From an uncultured Muribaculaceae bacterium (GTDB lineage Bacteria > Bacteroidota > Bacteroidia > Bacteroidales > Muribaculaceae), in the NCBI GenBank assembly GCA_910578365.1, contig CAJTRC010000001.1:21388-85387 (forward strand): a stretch of DNA of 64,000 nucleotides, read 5' to 3'. A program made the position numbers and the translations under genes. The notes under the pieces are model-generated. The model was not told where the DNA came from. It ran no database searches and saw only the letters and a list, made by a program, of their open reading frames with translations. This document shows positions 40,946-49,336 of this stretch, one piece after another. The first letter of the stretch is position 1. The number at the start of each line of letters is the position of its first letter.

Positions 40946-41649
40946 TTTGATTTTCCGGCAAATTCATTCAACGATGCATACACCGATAATATTGCTGTGC
41001 TGTAACGGCTGTTCATGGCCCAGCGGCCATTCAGTTCATGCCAGCGTTTGGCGCATCCACGGATTACCATATCAAAGCGCGGGTCGAGTTTGCGTTCACC
41101 CGGGGGCAAGGCATCAGTGGTACAATAGGCATAGAGATGCTGTATATGTGCCGTCACACCGTCGGCCACAGTGGCGAATTTTGCTCCTTTGCGGCCTTTG
41201 CTCGTCACCCCCAGGCCGCAGTAGTTGTGGCTGTCGGCTGTCACGGCAGTGCCTCCGGTGTATTTAAACCATCCGGTTTCCACAATAGCCTGGCAGAAGG
41301 CGATATCGCCACGTATGCCGTAGCGGCTCCCGGCACGGATAAATTCGCGTGCTATCTGCGGGTCGAAATCCGGATTATGTCTAAGTACGAAACGGGCCAT
41401 ATGCGCGGCATCAATCTCGCTTTCGCCACAGATACTCATGGCTGCGTACGGCCTCATAGCATCCGGCGATACATCGCGGATGTATTCGTCATATGCCATG
41501 TCGATTGCTTCGTCGATACTCATCTCGGCCACATCGTCACTGCCGGCGGCAATATGTGGAACAGCTGTGAGCATCAGCATAAATGCCATAGCTACAAGCC
41601 TGTGACCTTTCCGGGATTTTTTGCTATGAAATCTTTCCAGGATTTGCAT
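40933..41649 (-). CDS. Exported glucosaminidase (GH73/FlgJ-like) domain protein
   Basis: I take the ATG at 41649, giving 238 residues with a positively charged n-region (HSKKSRKGHR) and hydrophobic core (LVAMAFMLMLTAVPHIAAG) typical of a signal peptide. A shorter start at 41589 would begin right after the ruvC stop but lacks the basic n-region. The domain has CQAIVETGWFKYTGG (catalytic Glu in VETGWF) and NYCGLGVTSKG, typical of GH73 beta-N-acetylglucosaminidases that cut peptidoglycan. The chosen start overlaps ruvC by 58 bases. Confidence 0.85.
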   Translation of the reverse strand: MQILERFHSKKSRKGHRLVAMAFMLMLTAVPHIAAGSDDVAEMSIDEAIDMAYDEYIRDVSPDAMRPYAAMSICGESEIDAAHMARFVLRHNPDFDPQIAREFIRAGSRYGIRGDIAFCQAIVETGWFKYTGGTAVTADSHNYCGLGVTSKGRKGAKFATVADGVTAHIQHLYAYCTTDALPPGERKLDPRFDMVIRGCAKRWHELNGRWAMNSRYSTAILSVYASLNEFAGKSKCQK

Positions 41650-42200
41650 GAAGTGTTTTTTACAGGTTTTTGCGATTCGTAGTAATGGCAGAGAGCTGCA
41701 GCCAGCGCGTCGGTGGCATCGAGTTTGGGCAGCAGATTCTCGCGTGGGATATCGAGCATCCGCCGCAACATCTCGCACACTTGTTCTTTCGAGGCAGCTC
41801 CGTTGCCGGTTATAACCTGCTTGATTTTTCGTGGTTCGTATTCAGTGATGGGAACATCGCGGCTGAGAGCGGCGGCCATGGCCACACCTTGAGCGCGTCC
41901 AAGCTTTAGCATCGACTGCACATTTTTGCCAAAGAATGGAGCCTCTATGGCCATTTCGTCGGGCAGGTACTGTTCTATCAGGCCCAGTACCCGCTCGTAT
42001 ATGCGGTGCAGTCGCATATAATGATTATCGAATTTGCTCAGTTCTATCAGCCCCATGGCTATCATCAGGGGCTGCTTGCCCTTGATGCCGAGTATGCCGT
42101 ATCCCATTATGTTAGTGCCGGGGTCTATGCCTATAATCACACGGTCGTACTCACGCAGCGGGTCATTACTGCCGGTACTCAGAGTTCGTTGCAGGGGCAT
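41592..42200 (-). CDS. ruvC: Holliday junction resolvase RuvC
   Basis: In this 202-residue endonuclease the four catalytic acids are Asp26 (GIDPGTN), Glu86 (IEAPFF), Asp161 and Asp164 (DATDALA). The core length fits RuvC; the N-terminus carries about 20 extra residues before VIIGIDPG, and the C-terminus about 25 basic residues. The start is set by TGATG coupling to the DUF4286 stop. RuvC resolves recombination intermediates with RuvAB. It is in a six-gene operon with the AlbA_2 giant, not with ruvA or ruvB. Confidence 0.95.
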   Translation of the reverse strand: MPLQRTLSTGSNDPLREYDRVIIGIDPGTNIMGYGILGIKGKQPLMIAMGLIELSKFDNHYMRLHRIYERVLGLIEQYLPDEMAIEAPFFGKNVQSMLKLGRAQGVAMAAALSRDVPITEYEPRKIKQVITGNGAASKEQVCEMLRRMLDIPRENLLPKLDATDALAAALCHYYESQKPVKNTSCKSWKDFIAKNPGKVTGL

Positions 42201-42505
42201 CAGCGCAGACGTATCATATATGTAGTGAACGGCAGCACTTTGTCGCCGTACTTTTTACGACACTCATCGATAAGCCGTGTGCCTGCCGTATTGAACCATT
42301 CATCAATCAGCTTGGTATCGGCACACTGCATCTGTACGGCTGTCGACTCGGCGTCGGCGCCTTCGTCCAGATTCACTACTTTGGACACAATCACATCGGA
42401 AAAACCGAATTTCACGGCCTCATCGGCATAAGCTGTGCAGCACCAGAGTTTCACTTCGGCTGCTACCGAGGGGTCGGCGCAAAAAGTTGTATTTATTACA
42501 AACAT
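42200..42505 (-). CDS. DUF4286-family protein
   Basis: The 101-residue protein starts MFVINTTFCADPSV and ends GDKVLPFTTYMIRLR. The pattern of an N-terminal beta-strand, one-residue hydrophobic spacing and a C-terminal FTTYM is that of DUF4286, a small Bacteroidota family with a ferredoxin-like look and no known function. It overlaps the glycosyltransferase gene by 10 bases and the ruvC start by one, so translation of the three is coupled. Confidence 0.8.
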   Translation of the reverse strand: MFVINTTFCADPSVAAEVKLWCCTAYADEAVKFGFSDVIVSKVVNLDEGADAESTAVQMQCADTKLIDEWFNTAGTRLIDECRKKYGDKVLPFTTYMIRLR

Positions 42506-43269
42506 CTTTTCTTGAATTTCAGATAACGGGGTATAAAAGTAAAATGTCGGGCCAGGGTAGGCCAGAAGCCGTAATAGTGGCTCATAATGTGGAAACGCTC
42601 CATAAGCGAACGCCGGTGGTTGGCAGTGGTGGCACCTTCGCTGAGATAGTCAACCAGCACCGTGTCGACGTAATGGTTATGGCGCGAGTGCTGCAGGCAG
42701 CGTATACACCAGTCATAATCGGCCGAAAAGCGGTAGCGCAGGTCGAATGGGGCAGTGATGCGCCTCAGTGCCACAAATGCCTGGTGGCACACGAGCATGC
42801 CGTGAGCGAAACTGCGGTAAGTAAGAACCTCGGGCGCACGCAGATGCCGCTCTCCAAGCCGTTGCCGCGAATCGTCTACAAGGTCGGTCTGGCCGTATAT
42901 CACGCCGGGAAAGTCGTGGTTCATGGCGGCGTCGGCAAGTTTCTGAAGCACGTCGCCGCTATGGAATGAATCGCCTGCGTTAAGGAAAATCACATACTCA
43001 CCCGTTGCCATTCCGAGGCCCTTGTTCATGGCGTCGTAAATGCCGCGGTCGGGTTCCGATACCACTCGGCGCAACGGGTTGGAGTGGGCGGCGGCTATGG
43101 CGAGAGTATCGTCCTTCGAGGCTCCGTCAACGATTATGTGTTCGTACAGACGGCAGGTCTGGGCATCCACACTTTCAAGGGTGGGCCGTATGGTGCTCCC
43201 GGCGTTGAAGCATACGGTGATTATTGAGAACATAGGCACTTTAAAAGCGCTTTCATCGGATTGCTTCAT
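42496..43269 (-). CDS. Family 2 glycosyltransferase
   Basis: The 257-residue GT-A enzyme has FSIITVCFNAGSTIRPTLES, IIVDGASKDDTL, and the DxD-type region EPDRGIYDAMNKG with VIFLNAGDSF. These match WcaA-like GT2 enzymes (often colanic-acid or LPS type), which use a nucleotide sugar. The DRGIYDAMNKG block is typical of this subgroup. The sugar and acceptor are unknown. It overlaps the giant AlbA_2 gene upstream (ATGA) and DUF4286 downstream. Confidence 0.88.
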   Translation of the reverse strand: MKQSDESAFKVPMFSIITVCFNAGSTIRPTLESVDAQTCRLYEHIIVDGASKDDTLAIAAAHSNPLRRVVSEPDRGIYDAMNKGLGMATGEYVIFLNAGDSFHSGDVLQKLADAAMNHDFPGVIYGQTDLVDDSRQRLGERHLRAPEVLTYRSFAHGMLVCHQAFVALRRITAPFDLRYRFSADYDWCIRCLQHSRHNHYVDTVLVDYLSEGATTANHRRSLMERFHIMSHYYGFWPTLARHFTFIPRYLKFKKRCL

Positions 43270-46200
43270 AGGTTGCAGGTGTTTAGGAGTTTTTGTATTT
43301 GCTCGTCGCAGTCAGGCTGGTCGATGCGTGTGCGCAGCGTATAGCCTGTCTGCCTGGTATGGAGCTTGTCCGGCAAGGCCTTCTCGAAGAATCCGAGCGA
43401 TTCGGCAGCTATAAGTTCCCATACCGGAGTATGGTCGACATTGACATTGAGAATACGGTCGGGAGCGTTGGTCATCGAACCACGGCTTATCATGGTCACC
43501 GGAGTGGCCCTGTAATGCAGAGCCCCCGACGAATCGGCATGTATGCTCAGCACGGCATCGTTCTCGCCTGCTATGCAGGCCCACTCCAGAGGCTGGTCCG
43601 ACCAATGGCGGTGGTTGGTTTTTTCGGTTTTGTCGAGCAACTGCCGAACCGGCACACGTATAAGTTGTTCGCCCTTGTAGGCCATTACCAGATAAGAGTC
43701 GAGGTCGGCCTGGCATATAACCATGGCCAGGCGGCACGAGGGGTCCATATCGACATAAATATCATGCTTGGACACGATATAGTGGTGGTCGCCCACAAAG
43801 TATAGATACAGTTCCGGCACCACATAGTTGACATCGTCGCTGTGGAGTACGTTGGGGCGCCATAGCGATGTTTTCACAGGTACAGCTTCGGTGGCAGCCG
43901 GGGCATCAATGGGCACACTTATGCTTTCAATCCGCTTGCGAAGATTCTCCGATTCGAGTTCCTCGCTGCGCAGGTCGGCGGGTGTAATGGCCTTGATGGT
44001 CTTCTCGGCCTCGGCTGCAGGCTTTGTATCCTCATTTTCGCCGTTGTCGTGTTCGCTCATCTTCATCATGTCTTCGTAAGCCAGGGCACGCTGCTCGACA
44101 AATCGCCGTATTTCTTCACGGTCGACAATAGGCATGGTCGATGTGCTGAGTCGCACGTAAATGGTGTCGTCGAGTTTTACAGGCTGCCTCGAAGGCTTTA
44201 TGGTTACAATAAGCACACCCTTGGTCGACTCCTCGTCCACGGCAATGTCGACAAGGGTGGCCGTAGTGGTGCCGAAGTAAGAGCGCACGCGCAGGGTAAG
44301 GTAGTTGAGCAACTCGTCCATGCGTTTGAGCAGGTCGGGCGAATATGGCAGACGCAGAGCTTTGAAATCCTCGTCGAGTCCGCGCTCAAAGTGCTGGTCG
44401 TTCACACCTATGTAGAGTTTGCCGCCGGTGGTGTTCATAAAGCCGGCAATTATATGCATGATTTCGTGATGTTGTTTGCGCAATGCCTCTTCGGGACTGC
44501 GCTTAACTCCGTCGTTGGCGCAGAACACCAGCGAACTCTTGAACTCGGTGTACTGCGACTCGCAGCCATAGTATTTCAAGCTTATGCGCTCGTTGTTGAC
44601 TTTCAATAGTGCCGAGATGTCGTCTTTTATGCGGCGGGCGTAGTCGTTTTCCTGCATCGAGCTGGCCACGAGCATGTTGTAGCTGAGTACCATACGCGCG
44701 AACTTGCCTTCGAGCTCGCTGTCGGGCTGCTGCGACTGCAACCACAGATCCTGGTCGTGGTCGTGACTGCCGAGCCACGACACCATTTCCATGCGTCTGA
44801 ATATGCGTTCGGCCAGCGAGCCGGGGCGAATGAGCGGACGGAACTGTTCGAGCGTGGCCACATCTACCCGGCGGTTGTCGGCGAAGTCAACGTGCAGCAA
44901 CAGCAGTTCGGCATGCAGTTCAAGCTCGGATTCGAGCGAACGGTCGCCTATTATCGCGGCAAGTACGCGACCGAAGCACAGATTGTCGTAGGCGCTCATT
45001 ACATCGTCGCAGCCCACAGCCTTCATGCGGTAGAGTTCCACAATCTCGCGGATGGTTTCACGGCTGAGGTTCTCGCTTTCGTCGGCGATGTTGCTTTCAT
45101 CCTCGATATCGTCGGTGTACTCTATATTGTGCAGCAGAGTACTGAGCGCATGGTCTTTGACCACATATACTTGCGGGTCGGCGAGGCCGATAATCCGTGC
45201 ACGGATATGCTCACGGTCTGATGTCTGGGTAATCATGGCTCTGACTATGGTCTGAGGGCCGAGTGTCACTTCTTCGGGCAGGTCGTCGGGAGCATGCAGC
45301 AACATGCCTATGCCGAGTTCGCTGATTGCGCTGTATTCCTCGGTAAGGTGATTGAAGCCGGCTATGACGGCATTTACCTCCTGACCTACCCAAAGGTTGG
45401 CCTCAATCCAGCGGTGAACTTCCTCAAGCAACGAGAATTCGTATTCATCGTCATGCTGGGCTACCACGCGGGCTACAAGGTGGATGGGCCGGCCGTCGAT
45501 TCCGGTGTATGCAAAACGTTCCACACCGCGCATGTTGTATCCTACAAGCGAATTTCGCATAAAGAATCCCTCGCCGTAGAATCGTTCGTCGTCGATATGG
45601 CAGTTGAAGCGCGGATTGTTGCCTGTAGGATCCGGAGTGACGCTGTCGATTACAATCAGAACTTCGTCGCCCGGCGACGGTGGCGTGCGGATAATTTCAA
45701 TATCTTTGCTGACAACAGATTCCGGAGCGAGTGTGAGATCGTGAATCACATTGTTCCAGAAGTCGCGGTGACTTTTGATTTTCTTAAGAGTAGCGGCTGT
45801 GAAGCGCTTGATGCCGCTCAGATATATTTCAGGTGAAAGCCAGTCGACCATGCCTGCAGGCAGCAGGTTGGTGCAGTTGGCCTGCTCCTTGTGCGCTTTT
45901 ATGCTTATGGCTGAGCCGAACAGCTGGATATCGGCCGCTGTACCTACAAAGCGGCTGAGGCCGGGCGAAGTTGCCATCGGCGCAGTATTATAAGCGGCCG
46001 AAGTCATCATCAGCATTGGCTCTTTTATCTGGTTATAGCTTATGTCGGAGAGGCAGTAATAGCCGCCGAGGGCGCGGAAAGCCTTGTCGAGCAAAATATC
46101 GCTGCTTGAAGGACGCAACAGCGACACATAGCGGTAGTACAGCGAGCGGTTGCGGTTGTAATGCTGAAAATTGTCCGGGTCGGCTATGCACAGCTGCAGA

Positions 46201-47351
46201 GCCAGAGCCTTAAGGATGCTCTCCACGCGCAATTTCTCGTCGGCGGTATCGGCCTGCGGACAAAGGTCGATGGCCTTGCGCATGTCGCGTATATATAGTT
46301 CGAACTGCTCGATAAAGGCGCTGCGGAAGGGCTCGTTGGTCCAGGTGGGCAGATTCCATTGCATGATTGCGTCATAAATACGTCCGAACTTCTCGCCAAT
46401 CCGCTTGGGCTGGTGGCGGAAAATGAGCATCAGAATTGAGAACTGCAGGGTGGGGTGATACAGGAAGCCCGATTCCTTTAGCTTGTCGAGCAGGCTGTTT
46501 ATGAAAGCTTCCTCGTGGTTCGATGTTATAATTTCGAGGGCTCGCTGATATGGAGTCATAGCCTCGATAATCGATGTGAGTTCATCCTGCAGTTCGTGGC
46601 GGCGCTGCGGAGTGGTGCCACGCAGAAACGGTGAGCCTTCGAGCAGATACAGCGCCATGCGACATGTGGCTTCAAGTACCAATTCGATCAGACGGTGCCG
46701 GCGCCGGATGTCGAAATTCACAAAGCATTCCGCTATATTTACCTTTATGGCGCGCAGGGCAGTCAGCACCCAGCTGGCCCGGTTTGCTGCAAGCTCCTCC
46801 CGGGCCTGGTCGAGGAAGGGTAATTCACGAAACATGCGGCGCAGCATGCTTTCGCGTGGCAGGCCCACGGCGCAAACAGCTTCGTCGGCACTCAACAGCG
46901 GCAGCGCCACACCTCGCTCGCTTAGCACCAGTGAAAAGAAATTTGATTCGAGTTTGCTGAACGAACAGTGCACGCTCTGCCCGGCTACAAGCCTGGTGTT
47001 GCGTTCATAAAGGCGGAATTGGATGCCGTATTGGTCAATAAGTGTATATGGTTCTCCGGGATTCTCCGGTACACGGTCGACCCTGAATTCAAAATCATCG
47101 CCTCGCCGGAAGCCTGCAAGGTAGAAATTGCGTACATATCCGGCCACATAATGAATGTAATACGACTCACCATTAAATCCTTTCTTCTCCTGACACAATA
47201 GAGTTTCGGGCAATGGCTGCCCTCGTTGAAATGCAATTTTCTTTAATGTAAATTCGCGCCCGTCGGGCAAAATAAGTCTGAAAAAATCTTCATTGTTGCC
47301 GTAACTCCTGTTTACAGACAGAGTCACCAGATTATTGTTAAGTTCGTCCAT
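43266..47351 (-). CDS. Very large AlbA_2/Schlafen-type domain protein of unknown function
   Basis: Of 1361 residues, only the stretch about 925-1090 is recognisable: an AlbA_2 (Schlafen-like) domain with ESQYTEFKSS (931-940) and AGFMNTTGGKLYIGVND (969-985). Residues 1-150, 560-640 and 655-735 have beta-strand patterns that could be OB/S1-like barrels (inference); 160-450 is mostly helical; 1095-1150 is a charged linker; and 1165-1300 is again beta-rich. No AAA motor, protease or membrane segment is seen. AlbA_2 domains occur in RNases, defence proteins and regulators. It heads the operon GT2 - DUF4286 - ruvC - glucosaminidase - DUF6155 and is divergent from the DUF2027-Smr gene. Confidence 0.85.
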   Translation of the reverse strand: MDELNNNLVTLSVNRSYGNNEDFFRLILPDGREFTLKKIAFQRGQPLPETLLCQEKKGFNGESYYIHYVAGYVRNFYLAGFRRGDDFEFRVDRVPENPGEPYTLIDQYGIQFRLYERNTRLVAGQSVHCSFSKLESNFFSLVLSERGVALPLLSADEAVCAVGLPRESMLRRMFRELPFLDQAREELAANRASWVLTALRAIKVNIAECFVNFDIRRRHRLIELVLEATCRMALYLLEGSPFLRGTTPQRRHELQDELTSIIEAMTPYQRALEIITSNHEEAFINSLLDKLKESGFLYHPTLQFSILMLIFRHQPKRIGEKFGRIYDAIMQWNLPTWTNEPFRSAFIEQFELYIRDMRKAIDLCPQADTADEKLRVESILKALALQLCIADPDNFQHYNRNRSLYYRYVSLLRPSSSDILLDKAFRALGGYYCLSDISYNQIKEPMLMMTSAAYNTAPMATSPGLSRFVGTAADIQLFGSAISIKAHKEQANCTNLLPAGMVDWLSPEIYLSGIKRFTAATLKKIKSHRDFWNNVIHDLTLAPESVVSKDIEIIRTPPSPGDEVLIVIDSVTPDPTGNNPRFNCHIDDERFYGEGFFMRNSLVGYNMRGVERFAYTGIDGRPIHLVARVVAQHDDEYEFSLLEEVHRWIEANLWVGQEVNAVIAGFNHLTEEYSAISELGIGMLLHAPDDLPEEVTLGPQTIVRAMITQTSDREHIRARIIGLADPQVYVVKDHALSTLLHNIEYTDDIEDESNIADESENLSRETIREIVELYRMKAVGCDDVMSAYDNLCFGRVLAAIIGDRSLESELELHAELLLLHVDFADNRRVDVATLEQFRPLIRPGSLAERIFRRMEMVSWLGSHDHDQDLWLQSQQPDSELEGKFARMVLSYNMLVASSMQENDYARRIKDDISALLKVNNERISLKYYGCESQYTEFKSSLVFCANDGVKRSPEEALRKQHHEIMHIIAGFMNTTGGKLYIGVNDQHFERGLDEDFKALRLPYSPDLLKRMDELLNYLTLRVRSYFGTTTATLVDIAVDEESTKGVLIVTIKPSRQPVKLDDTIYVRLSTSTMPIVDREEIRRFVEQRALAYEDMMKMSEHDNGENEDTKPAAEAEKTIKAITPADLRSEELESENLRKRIESISVPIDAPAATEAVPVKTSLWRPNVLHSDDVNYVVPELYLYFVGDHHYIVSKHDIYVDMDPSCRLAMVICQADLDSYLVMAYKGEQLIRVPVRQLLDKTEKTNHRHWSDQPLEWACIAGENDAVLSIHADSSGALHYRATPVTMISRGSMTNAPDRILNVNVDHTPVWELIAAESLGFFEKALPDKLHTRQTGYTLRTRIDQPDCDEQIQKLLNTCNL

Positions 47352-47374
47352 ATATGATATAATTTAATAATCTA

Positions 47375-47382
47375 CAAATTTA
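47375..47382 (-). promoter_or_regulatory. -7 box of the AlbA_2 operon
   Basis: TAAATTTG on the minus strand, 23 bases upstream of the ATG at 47351. The -33 position (47403-47406) has no TTTG and falls at the centre of the dyad at 47394-47414. Confidence 0.5.
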
Positions 47383-47393
47383 ATAAAAAAAAA

Positions 47394-47414
47394 CGAGAAA
47401 TGCTCATTTTCTCG
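47394..47414. promoter_or_regulatory. Dyad midway between divergent AlbA_2 and Smr promoters
   Basis: CGAGAAA (47394-47400) and TTTCTCG (47408-47414) are perfect inverted repeats around a 7-base centre. Each arm lies 11 bases from the -7 box on its side, so the dyad centre at 47404 coincides with the -33 region of both promoters. Confidence 0.45.
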
Positions 47415-47425
47415 GCGTTTTATGC

Positions 47426-47433
47426 TAATTTTG
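47426..47433 (+). promoter_or_regulatory. -7 box of the DUF2027-Smr gene
   Basis: TAATTTTG, giving a leader of about 75 bases. The -33 position has no TTTG and lies in the dyad. Confidence 0.5.
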
Positions 47434-47513
47434 CACTCCTGACGGACTGTTAAGAAATTATTGCATAATAGCCCGACAGCGAAATCTGAATTATTTTATA
47501 AACGATAACGATA

Positions 47514-48563
47514 ATGCAAGCGAAAATAGGAGATACTGTACGCTACCTTAACAGCGTGGGTGGCGGTAAATTAGTACGAATTGAAGGCCAGATGGCATAC
47601 GTCGACGAAGATGGCTTCGAAACACCGGTACTGTTGCGTGAATGTGTGCCGGTAGCATCGGAAAACACATTCAAACAACCCGAAATTGTTGTCACTGCCC
47701 AGGCTCCACAGCCCACCAAGGCTACAGATCCCGAACCGGAATTGCCATACGTGGAAACACCTGCCGGTGAAAAACTCAACATCGTACTTGCATTCGAACC
47801 GCGTAATATCCGCCAGCTCTCACAGGGCGAGATTGACGCATATATAGTCAACGACTCAAATTATTACCTGTATGTATGCTTTGCAACTCGTCCGGACCGT
47901 AATTCGGACTGGACCGCACGCTATGCAGGAGTGATAGAGCCGGGAATCCAGGTGCTGTGTGGCGAGTTCAACCATCCCGACCTGCCTTTGCTCGAAGAGG
48001 CTTCGGTGCAGTATATAGCATTCAAGAAAACTTCGGATTTCGCATTGAAGCCGGCCTGCTCCATTCAATTCAGCCTCGACCCCACCAAGTTTGCGAAACT
48101 GCACTGCTTTAAGCCTAATCCGTATTTCGACGGACCTGTTCTGGCTTATGAAATTACTGTAGACGACGAAATTCAGCAACGCTCCAAGCCCGATGCCGAG
48201 GCTATGCGGCGAGCCATGCAGGAGAAACGCCGCTCCGATGCCCCGGCGCTCCGCCAGCCGGTGAAACGGCGAGAATCAAAGCCAGACATCACGGTGGTTG
48301 ACCTGCATGCATCGGAACTACTCGACGACCTGCGTGGCCTAAGCAACGCCGATATACTGAATTATCAGATTGACAAATTCCGCGAAGTCATGGACGCGAA
48401 CGCACGCAACAAGGGCCACAAGATTGTGTTTATCCACGGCAAAGGTGAAGGCGTCCTGCGCCAGGCTCTGATGAAAGAACTAAATCACCGCTACAAAGGC
48501 CATCAGGCTCAGGATGCCTCTTTCCGTGAATACGGCTACGGCGCCACTCAGGTTACAATCTGA
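47514..48563 (+). CDS. DUF2027 and Smr-domain protein
   Basis: The 349-residue protein has an N-terminal KOW-like start (MQAKIGDTVRYLNSVGGGKL, then VDEDGFETPVL) and a DUF2027 beta domain (about 85-220). After a charged linker comes a C-terminal Smr domain (about 265-349) with VVDLHASELL (the LDLHG-type motif, here DLHA) and IHGKGEGVLRQAL. Smr domains are endonucleases acting on branched DNA or on stalled-ribosome mRNA. The glycine of LDLHG is replaced by alanine. It is divergent from the AlbA_2 operon that carries ruvC. Confidence 0.9.
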   Translation: MQAKIGDTVRYLNSVGGGKLVRIEGQMAYVDEDGFETPVLLRECVPVASENTFKQPEIVVTAQAPQPTKATDPEPELPYVETPAGEKLNIVLAFEPRNIRQLSQGEIDAYIVNDSNYYLYVCFATRPDRNSDWTARYAGVIEPGIQVLCGEFNHPDLPLLEEASVQYIAFKKTSDFALKPACSIQFSLDPTKFAKLHCFKPNPYFDGPVLAYEITVDDEIQQRSKPDAEAMRRAMQEKRRSDAPALRQPVKRRESKPDITVVDLHASELLDDLRGLSNADILNYQIDKFREVMDANARNKGHKIVFIHGKGEGVLRQALMKELNHRYKGHQAQDASFREYGYGATQVTI

Positions 48564-48572
48564 CATGGCCCG

Positions 48573-49334
48573 TCACGGCAGTTTACGGCAGAATGAGGCA
48601 TAGGTGTACTGTCCTTTGCCGTCAGTTGCCTTTCCATAGGCTATGGCATGCACGGGGCAGTTGTGATAGCAACGTTCACACATGATACAGCGGCGACCGC
48701 TCCATACCGGATGGTCGCCGTTCATGGTTATAACACCCGACGGGCATTCGCGGGCGCATTTGCCGCATGCGATACAGGCAGCAGTGGCATGATATGGCTT
48801 CGACGATGTGGCATAGCGCATGAACCAAGGGTATATTATGCGCGACTTTATCCATGCGAACCGGCCTCTTGTAATGCCGGCTCGGCTGTCGCCGGCAAGT
48901 ATTGAGGCTGCTATATCCGCCGCCCTCTGTGGAAATGCATCAAGTTTACGACGTACAACTTCGGGGCTGTCTACATCGAAACCTTTCATCATGGTGTAGG
49001 TGTTGGGCATCTCAACAGTGTATGCACCGTATGCTTTCCAGCCACGGGCTTCAACCAGCTTTCGCCATTGTTCGTCGGCCAGCCCGGCATCATCGCCGCA
49101 CGTGGCGGCCATAAAATGCGGAGCCTTAGATAATTCAGTCGGTAATTCGAGCCGCCCAATGGCGTCCACCACCGGAGAAGGCAAGCCCCAGGAATAAATA
49201 GGGAAAACCCATACAACGCGCTTGCCTGAGGCAATAAGACTGTCGGTTAGGTCATAAACCGCGTCGCCGGTGTGTCGGGCGATTTCAAAAGCCAGAGCTT
49301 TAGAATTTCCGGTACCTGAAAAATACAATATCAT
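48573..49334 (-). CDS. EFR1-type flavodoxin/ferredoxin fusion
   Basis: The 253-residue protein has an N-terminal flavodoxin-like domain (YFSGTGNSKALA, FMN phosphate loop, residues 4-15). Two 4Fe-4S clusters lie towards the C-terminus, with CIACGKCARECP and CIMCERCYHNCP patterns. This is the EFR1 architecture (electron transfer from flavin to iron-sulfur clusters); partner enzymes are unknown. It follows yitT by 2 bases in the same transcript and converges on the Smr gene with 9 bases between stops. Confidence 0.9.
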   Translation of the reverse strand: MILYFSGTGNSKALAFEIARHTGDAVYDLTDSLIASGKRVVWVFPIYSWGLPSPVVDAIGRLELPTELSKAPHFMAATCGDDAGLADEQWRKLVEARGWKAYGAYTVEMPNTYTMMKGFDVDSPEVVRRKLDAFPQRAADIAASILAGDSRAGITRGRFAWIKSRIIYPWFMRYATSSKPYHATAACIACGKCARECPSGVITMNGDHPVWSGRRCIMCERCYHNCPVHAIAYGKATDGKGQYTYASFCRKLP

Positions 49335-49336
49335 AA

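Noticed and set aside
43266..47351. Reading the AlbA_2 protein as an antiphage defence island
   Set aside because: Although AlbA_2/Schlafen domains occur in defence systems, the neighbours are housekeeping genes (ruvC, GT2, cell-wall hydrolase) with ordinary composition and no mobile-element marks, so I do not call a defence locus.
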